Positions 59,555 through 64,000 of a stretch of 64,000 nucleotides of DNA are shown here, piece after piece. Both the position numbers and the translations under genes were made by a program. Below the pieces are notes generated by a model. That model was not told the origin of the DNA. It was given only the letters and a program-made list of their open reading frames with translations, and searched no databases. Origin of the DNA: JAJECS01 sp965219705 (GTDB taxonomy: Bacteria; Chloroflexota; UBA11872); NCBI GenBank assembly GCA_965219705.1, contig OZ244789.1, forward strand, positions 2,232,001 through 2,296,000, written 5' to 3'. Numbering within the stretch: position 1 is the stretch's first letter; each line of letters opens with the position of its first letter.

Positions 59555-61162
59555 TCACAGGCCTGCCGGCCGGTGATTGGCCACCATCTGCAGCAGCAGG
59601 TCCCGCGTCTCGCCGGCCACCCGCCCGTCCGAGTCACGGCCCGCCACCCCCGGCAGCCAGGACATCAGCGCCGCGTCCGCCAGGATGCGTCCCGGATCCC
59701 CGGGGCCCTGCAGCGGCTCCCGCACCAGCTCGCCCCAGGCCAGCAATCCGCGCGGCGTCATGTCCGCCGGCAGCTGCCGCGTGCGCCGCATGGCTCGCGT
59801 TTCCTGGGCCACGCGCACCATCCAGGTGGCCACGGTCGTCGGGAGGCTCGTGCGCCGGCGCAACAGCGCCGCCTCGTCCTTCGGCTCCAGGTAGTCGAAC
59901 TCCAGCGTCACCGGGAACCGGTCCGCCAGCGCCGCGTCGATCGGGTTCACCAGGTACCCCTGGCCCTGGTTCATGGCCATGAGCACCATGAACCCCGCCG
60001 CCGCCGCCACCTCGCGCGACCCGTGCTCGGTCAGCACCAGCGCCCGGCGCGAGATCGCCCCCAGCAGAACGTTCAGCGTCTTGCCGGGCATGCGATTGGC
60101 CTCGTCGACGAACAGCACTTGCCCCTGCCGCATGGCCTGCGTCAACGGCCCGTCCGCCCAGGCGTAGCGGGCCGTCGGGCCGGCTGCCTCCAGGTCGGTG
60201 CCCACGGCCAGGCGGCAGGCCAGCTCCGCCTGCAGGGCAAATGGGTCGGCCGAGGCCGACCGATCCGGCACGTAGCCGCCCAGCAGGTCCACCGGCTGCA
60301 TCGCCTCGTGGCCTTCGACGGTCCGCAGCTCGCGGTGCGCATAGCGCGACGCCTCGGTCGCGCACAGCGACTTGCCCGTTCCCCGCGGGCCCACCAGCAT
60401 GGCGTGCAGTCCACGCTCCACCGCCAGGACCAGCTGGCCCAGCTGCGGGCCGCAGAAGATGGCGCCCTCGACCCGCCGCGTCAGCGCCTCCGGCAGCCGG
60501 CTGGGCGCCACCAGCCCCGTCGCCCGGTAGACCGTCAACGCCTCCGGGTCCGTCAGCAGCGGCGCCAGGTCATCCGAGGTCGGGTCGGGCCGGGCGTCGC
60601 ACTCGACCTCGATCACCAGCCGGTGCAACCGGTCGTTCGTCGGCGCCGGCGTTTGGTCGCGATAGATCAGCCAGTACCAGAGCTCATCCGCCGCCCGCGC
60701 CAGCGGCACGGCCAGCGATTCGTCTACCTCCTCCTCGGCGGCCTGCCAGACCACCAGGAGGGCCTCCCAAGCATCCAGCAGATCAGTCGCCGTCTCGCGG
60801 CTGGCGAAGGCCTCCAGCAGCGCCACCAGCCCCAGGTCGGCGTCGACCCGCCGCAACCCGGCCATCGTCGAGCCCGCGAAGCTCATGATCCGTTCGCCGC
60901 GCGTGTGGCGCCGCGGCCGCCGCCGCAGCCACAGCCCATCGCCATCCGCGAGCCGCGTCCGTGCCTCAAGCACATCGCCCTGCAGGCCCATCACCACGGC
61001 CTCCATCAGCGGCACCGCCCAGGGCGCCGGGCCTTCGCGCCTCCTGGCCGGGGCCGGCAGCGGCTCGTGGGTCTGCAACCACGGCGCCAGCGGCGTCGCC
61101 TCCTTGCCACACAGCAGCTGCTCCCGGATTTGCCAGCCGTAGACGTTGAGTTGGCGTGCCAT
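59555..61162 (-). CDS. MoxR-type AAA+ ATPase (CobS-like) with an extra N-terminal region
   Basis: 535 residues. The AAA+ module is in the second half: Walker A MLVGPRGTGKSL (256-266), Walker B VLFVDEANRM (349-358), sensor FMVLMAMNQGQG and the Arg-rich ALADRFPVTLEF. The first ~230 residues are an uncharacterised, mostly helical region not found in CobS or typical MoxR proteins. MoxR ATPases pair with vWA proteins as chaperones or metal chelatases; the next gene is such a vWA protein. The order MoxR then vWA is conserved for this partnership. Confidence 0.9.
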   Translation of the reverse strand: MARQLNVYGWQIREQLLCGKEATPLAPWLQTHEPLPAPARRREGPAPWAVPLMEAVVMGLQGDVLEARTRLADGDGLWLRRRPRRHTRGERIMSFAGSTMAGLRRVDADLGLVALLEAFASRETATDLLDAWEALLVVWQAAEEEVDESLAVPLARAADELWYWLIYRDQTPAPTNDRLHRLVIEVECDARPDPTSDDLAPLLTDPEALTVYRATGLVAPSRLPEALTRRVEGAIFCGPQLGQLVLAVERGLHAMLVGPRGTGKSLCATEASRYAHRELRTVEGHEAMQPVDLLGGYVPDRSASADPFALQAELACRLAVGTDLEAAGPTARYAWADGPLTQAMRQGQVLFVDEANRMPGKTLNVLLGAISRRALVLTEHGSREVAAAAGFMVLMAMNQGQGYLVNPIDAALADRFPVTLEFDYLEPKDEAALLRRRTSLPTTVATWMVRVAQETRAMRRTRQLPADMTPRGLLAWGELVREPLQGPGDPGRILADAALMSWLPGVAGRDSDGRVAGETRDLLLQMVANHRPAGL

Positions 61163-61193
61163 CGGGTACCTCCCCTTATTCCGTGTCGTGGAA

Positions 61194-61240
61194 CGCCCGC
61201 GCGGGCCCGGCCCTCGGGGCCGGCACCACCCGCGCGGGCG
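61194..61240 (-). other. Compound hairpin upstream of the MoxR gene
   Basis: Outer arms CGCCCGCGCGGG (61194-61205) and CCCGCGCGGGCG (61229-61240) enclose an inner 7-bp stem (CCGGCCC/GGGCCGG). It lies 32-78 nt before the MoxR start and has no T-tract. It is part of the recurring hairpin-before-gene pattern in this cluster. Confidence 0.55.
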
Positions 61241-61275
61241 CCGCCCCTCGCCGGGGCCTTCTCGAATCCGGGCGC

Positions 61276-61929
61276 TCAGCTCAGCGCGGCGCCCGCCGGT
61301 CCCACCAGCACCTGCTGGGTGAGCTCCGCAATCCAGGCGGCCGCGGTGCGCCGGTCCAGCCGGCGGAGATCGCAGCCGTAGCGCGCCGATGCGGCGGCCA
61401 GGACATCCAGGCCCAAGCGGTCGCCGAGCAGCCGCAGCGCCTTCAGCTGGATGGGGAGCAGACCCTCAGCCGCGGAAGCGGTGGCGGGTTCCGCTGTGTG
61501 TGGCGTCGCCTCACCGCGCACTTGCCGGCGCCTCCCGCGCGGGCGGTCGATCCAGTCGGGGTCCACCGCCACCCGGTGCCAGGTGCCGCGCGCGATGTGC
61601 GCCGGGCGCACCCCGCCCGTCAACTGCCGGATCGCGGCCGCCGCCTGCCGGCGGGTGATATCGCTCACCGCCACGCCGAAGCGCACCGGCAGCTCCCGGC
61701 GCCAGTCCGCTCCCAGCAACTCCGCCAGCAGGGTCAGCTGCCGGTTGCGCGCTGGCCGCTCCCCATACGGCACCTGCCGGACGACCACCGCCACGGGCGG
61801 CTCGCGACCAGCAGTCGGTGCTGAGTGGCCGACCGCGCTCGTCATTTTCGTGGGGGCCGTCACTAGCCCGCCACGCCGAAACATGCGCCGCACTGCCTGA
61901 GGCAGCAGACGCCCTGAACCTGGGAACAC
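61276..61929 (-). CDS. Two-repeat protein of unknown function, 217 aa
   Basis: Starts at GTG 61929, after AAAGGAGG. I do not recognise the family. Residues 63-104 and 160-205 look like two copies of one motif: a Q-L start, hydrophobic-L spacing, a tyrosine/phenylalanine-G-C/V step, then DLRRL/DITRR followed by an alanine-rich helix ending AxIxxLT. Such short helical pairs resemble DNA-binding or adaptor repeats found in mobile elements. The middle is rich in arginine and proline. It heads the MoxR/vWA operon and could be the substrate adaptor; this is inference. Confidence 0.65.
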   Translation of the reverse strand: MFPGSGRLLPQAVRRMFRRGGLVTAPTKMTSAVGHSAPTAGREPPVAVVVRQVPYGERPARNRQLTLLAELLGADWRRELPVRFGVAVSDITRRQAAAAIRQLTGGVRPAHIARGTWHRVAVDPDWIDRPRGRRRQVRGEATPHTAEPATASAAEGLLPIQLKALRLLGDRLGLDVLAAASARYGCDLRRLDRRTAAAWIAELTQQVLVGPAGAALS

Positions 61930-61961
61930 GACGCTCCTCCTTTGCCCATCAAGGGCACGAA

Positions 61962-61990
61962 GGCCCGCCGGGTCCCATCGCCGGCGGGCC
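61962..61990 (-). other. Hairpin upstream of the two-repeat protein gene
   Basis: GGCCCGCCGG (61962-61971) and CCGGCGGGCC (61981-61990), a 10-bp stem with a 9-nt loop, placed 33-61 nt before the GTG start. No T-tract follows on the minus strand. Confidence 0.55.
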
Positions 61991-62303
61991 GTGGGCCACC
62001 ATCCGGTGGCCGTCCCGCCGGCGTCTTGATACGCCGACCTCGAACCTCGACGCCTCGAGCGACCTCCCAGCGCTCAGGCGTCCCAACACTCGCGACAAGG
62101 GCGACCTCCCGTCACCCCGTCGCACCAATCCGTGTCGCGGGCCCGCGGCGGTTTTGTGTTGCGCGGGGGTCGCGACAGAGAAAGCATGCCGAGGATCTGC
62201 CCGGGCGCCTATCCAGGTTTCCGTAAATGTCGGGGCCGCAGTAGCACGACCCCCGATACGGCCAGGCAGCGGGCGGCGCAGTGGTTCCCAAAGTCGCGAT
62301 TGG

Positions 62304-62540
62304 TTACCGCGGATCGCGCAGATTCGGCTGCGGCAGTCGACCCACACACCCGTTAGACGCGAGAGGTCGGTGTGTGCGCGACAGCCATTCGGGCGGGATG
62401 GGCACATCGGTGGTGGTCAGCAAGTGCCTAACGCGAAGCACATCCTTCAACGCCAACTGGTCGAAATAGCTCTCGGCCGGATCCGCAAAACGTAGTGATT
62501 GCGTGGCGGCAACTGCCTTGCCGACTATGAGATCGACCAT
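62304..62540 (-). CDS. Possible small protein, 78 aa
   Basis: MVDLIVGKAVAATQSLRFADPAESYFDQL followed by TDVPIPPEWLSRTHRP. Composition is more protein-like than nearby shadow frames and GAAGGATGA precedes the start. I do not recognise it. The flanking stretches 61991-62303 and 62541-62728 contain no credible gene. Confidence 0.35.
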   Translation of the reverse strand: MVDLIVGKAVAATQSLRFADPAESYFDQLALKDVLRVRHLLTTTDVPIPPEWLSRTHRPLASNGCVGRLPQPNLRDPR

Positions 62541-62728
62541 TCAGCGTCATCCTTCAAGGATCGGCTGTTCAGGCCACCGGGTCCTGGAGGCATGACGGGT
62601 CGCCCGAGGCTCCCGTGCAGCCTGGCGGCCTGGCGGTCTCATGGCGGATGCTGCAACGGCAAGCGCTGGCCGCCGGTCGAATAAACCGACTTCCCGATCA
62701 ATTGAGGTGCCTGCTCGGCCTTGTGCTC

Positions 62729-62748
62729 AGTACACACCGACGTGTACT
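62729..62748. promoter_or_regulatory. Palindromic operator of the RHH-antitoxin operon
   Basis: AGTACAC-ACCGAC-GTGTACT is a 7-bp inverted repeat 41 nt upstream of the antitoxin ATG, followed by CAGTGTGTGAC, a half-site-like repeat. It suits autoregulation by a ribbon-helix-helix protein. Confidence 0.5.
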
Positions 62749-62788
62749 ACAGTGTGTGACATTGGCATACGCGCGAGGAGACGGTGCA

Positions 62789-63211
62789 ATGAGCCGGCAC
62801 CTCTCGGTACGGATCGGCGACGATGTCTTCGCACAGCTGGAGGCACAGAGCCGCCGAAGCGGGCAGTCACGATCGGCGGTCGCCAAGCAGTTGCTCGAAG
62901 AAGGGCTGCGCATGGAGCAACATCCCAGGATCGTGTTCCGTTCGGGCCCCGGCGGGCGACGCGCGGGCTTGATCGACGGTCCGGACGTGTGGGAGATCGT
63001 GAGCGCGGTTCGCGGATCGGATGCCGGCGATGCCGACAGCCTGGCGGATATCGGCGAGCGGACGGGGCTAACGGTTGATCAGATAAGAGCCGCGCTGCGC
63101 TACTACGCCGACTACACCGACGAGGTCAGGGCCTGGATTCGGCGCGTGGAGGAGGAGGCTGAGCGCGCCGAGGTCCAGTGGCGACGGGAGCAGGAACTGC
63201 TCGGCAGATGA
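62789..63211 (+). CDS. Antitoxin with RHH domain fused to DUF433-like domain
   Basis: 140 residues from ATG 62789, after GAGGAG. The N-terminal part RHLSVRIGDDVFAQLEAQSRRSGQSRSAVAKQLLEEGLRM is a ribbon-helix-helix DNA-binding domain. The rest, LIDGPDVWEIVSAVRGSD...DIGERTGLTVDQIRAALRYYADYTDEVRAWI, matches the DUF433 antitoxin type, which pairs with DUF5615 toxins. The gene overlaps the toxin gene as ATGA. An upstream in-frame extension lies across the operator and is excluded. Confidence 0.85.
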   Translation: MSRHLSVRIGDDVFAQLEAQSRRSGQSRSAVAKQLLEEGLRMEQHPRIVFRSGPGGRRAGLIDGPDVWEIVSAVRGSDAGDADSLADIGERTGLTVDQIRAALRYYADYTDEVRAWIRRVEEEAERAEVQWRREQELLGR

Positions 63212-63561
63212 AGCTGATGCTCGATGAGATGTGGCCCCCCGCGATCGCAGAGGCGCTGCGGGACCGCGGCCATCAGGTCGTGGCCGTGGCAGAACGGCGT
63301 GATCTGCGCGGCCGGCCTGATCAGGCGATCTTCGAGATGGCGCAGGCGGAAGGTTGGGTCGTGGTTACCGAAAACGTGGTGGACTATCGACCGCTTGCCG
63401 CCGCCGCAATGCGAGCAGGGCGCGCCCATCCGGAACTCATCTTCACGAGCAACCGCGCCTTTCCACGAGCCAACCGGCGAACGGCTGGGCGGTTTGTGGC
63501 AGCACTGGACGGGTTTCTCACGACTCGCGATGAAATCAGCGGCGAGCACTGGCTTGGCTAG
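63208..63561 (+). CDS. DUF5615 (PIN-like) toxin
   Basis: 117 residues, MKLMLDEMWPPAIAEALRDRGHQVVAV. The first aspartate is in LMLDEM, further acidic residues are in GWVVVTENVVDYRPLA and the C-terminal RFVAALDGFLTT. This is the Mut7-C/PIN-like fold of DUF5615, always encoded after a DUF433 antitoxin. It is likely an RNase toxin. It is coupled to the antitoxin by ATGA. Confidence 0.86.
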   Translation: MKLMLDEMWPPAIAEALRDRGHQVVAVAERRDLRGRPDQAIFEMAQAEGWVVVTENVVDYRPLAAAAMRAGRAHPELIFTSNRAFPRANRRTAGRFVAALDGFLTTRDEISGEHWLG

Positions 63562-63563
63562 CT

Positions 63564-63584
63564 AGGTGTACTGACTACACACCT
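63564..63584. other. Inverted repeat before the transposase
   Basis: AGGTGT (63564-63569) and ACACCT (63579-63584), with a further ACACCT at 63590-63595. It may include the left end of the insertion sequence or the toxin-operon end. Confidence 0.3.
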
Positions 63585-63660
63585 GCGAGACACCTGACAG
63601 GAGCGGGACCGCCTACGAGCCGTGGGGTTACCACACACCAACGTCTCGCCGGAGGTCCCG

Positions 63661-64000
63661 ATGGATGATGCCATGCCCGGCCCGCAGCGGATGCGCTACT
63701 CGTTCGAGTCCCGGTGCCGCGCGGTCGCCGCGATGGTGGCCGGCCTGAGTCCGGGCGTCGCGGCCCAGGTGGTTGGCGCGAGCCGCGCGACGGGCTATCG
63801 CTGGTGGCGGCGCTATGGAACCGCGGGCTGGACGGGGCTGCAGGAGCGCCGGTCCACGCCCAAGCACCAGCCCCGGCGCCTCGACGCGGCCGCGGAGGGG
63901 GAGATCCGCGCTGCGCGCCAGCGCAGCGGCGCGGGGCCGGTCACGCTCGGGGCGTTGTTGGGGCGCCCCGCCTCGACCGTGGGCAAGGTGCTACGGCGGC
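63661..64000 (+). CDS. IS481-type transposase, N-terminal part, cut by window edge
   Basis: 113 residues visible from ATG 63661, preceded by GGAGG. SRCRAVAAMVAGLSPGVAAQVVGASRATGYRWWRRYGTAGWTGLQERRSTP is the helix-turn-helix start typical of IS481/IS3-like integrase-core transposases, and VTLGALLGRPASTVGKVLRR leads to the catalytic domain, which would lie past base 64000. The end of the frame is outside the window, so completeness cannot be judged. Confidence 0.75.
   Translation, partial: MDDAMPGPQRMRYSFESRCRAVAAMVAGLSPGVAAQVVGASRATGYRWWRRYGTAGWTGLQERRSTPKHQPRRLDAAAEGEIRAARQRSGAGPVTLGALLGRPASTVGKVLRR

Larger units (their letters stand above)
54868..64000. mobile_element. Integrative element in tRNA-Gly, left part
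   Basis: The element starts at the 3' end of tRNA-Gly with an inward-reading tyrosine recombinase, then an excisionase-like gene, a RadC-type protein, a vWA/MoxR pair, a two-repeat protein, a toxin-antitoxin pair and an IS481-type transposase. I did not see a second copy of the tRNA 3' end before base 64000, so the right end lies outside the window or has been lost. Confidence 0.6.

Noticed and set aside
57947..61162. Cobaltochelatase CobS/CobT as a firm name for the MoxR/vWA pair
   Set aside because: No CobN or cobalamin genes nearby, and the ATPase has a large unknown N-terminal region; the likeness is kept only as a comparison.
54920..64000. Right attachment site of the tRNA-Gly element
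   Set aside because: I looked for a second copy of the tRNA-Gly 3' end by eye and found none; the element boundary is left open.
1..64000. CRISPR arrays
   Set aside because: No series of short identical repeats with unique spacers; the only regular tandem repeats are the LRR-coding units and the lipoprotein stalk.

Overview
The window reads as a GC-rich bacterial chromosome, most likely a free-living or host-associated Chloroflexota. The clues are the solute-binding lipoproteins with a long repeated 'VEKIV/TQEV/KEV' stalk after the lipobox, the archaeal-type phosphoglycerate mutase, and the mix of sugar isomerases, phytanoyl-CoA-type dioxygenases and ABC sugar transporters. This assignment is an inference from gene style; there is no rRNA gene here.

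Layout. 1-3.6 kb: selA (cut by the window edge) and apgM on the minus strand, divergent cysK, tRNA-Ser(GGA). 4-6.8 kb: iron-type ABC binding protein and fused permease without an ATPase, behind a possible DtxR-like box. 6.8-9.8 kb: DegT-type aminotransferase, thioesterase, DUF4432 protein. 10-11.3 kb: an IS110-family element set in repeat-rich DNA. 11.3-12.6 kb: a small gene with an inverted-repeat operator and an AAC(3)-like acetyltransferase. 12.7-17.3 kb: a defence-like island with a large nuclease/N6-adenine methyltransferase split by a frameshift and a partner carrying a HEPN-type RNxxxH motif, partly AT-rich. 17.3-24.6 kb: ThDP enzyme plus sugar isomerase, then an SbcD/SMC-like pair. 24.6-34.6 kb: a glycoside utilisation locus (GH78 rhamnosidase, ABC binding protein, two permeases, SDR, dioxygenase, with a divergent UgpC/MalK ATPase). 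34.6-38 kb: two plant-type LRR proteins and a duplicated 3' fragment of the ATPase gene. 38-54 kb: transporters, carbohydrate-related proteins, kinase and acetyltransferase genes, and two toxin-antitoxin modules.

54.3-64 kb looks like the left part of an integrative element in tRNA-Gly(GCC). A tyrosine recombinase reads antisense through the tRNA, followed by an excisionase-like gene, a RadC/JAB protein, a vWA protein with an N-terminal HEVGH motif, a MoxR-type AAA+ ATPase and a two-repeat protein. Each of the last four genes has a perfect GC-rich hairpin about 26-36 nt upstream of its start. An RHH-DUF433/DUF5615 toxin-antitoxin pair and a truncated IS481-type transposase close the window. 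The right end of the element was not found.

The strongest candidates for something undescribed are the MoxR/vWA-peptidase/RadC cargo of the tRNA-Gly element and the methyltransferase/HEPN pair at 12.7-17.3 kb.
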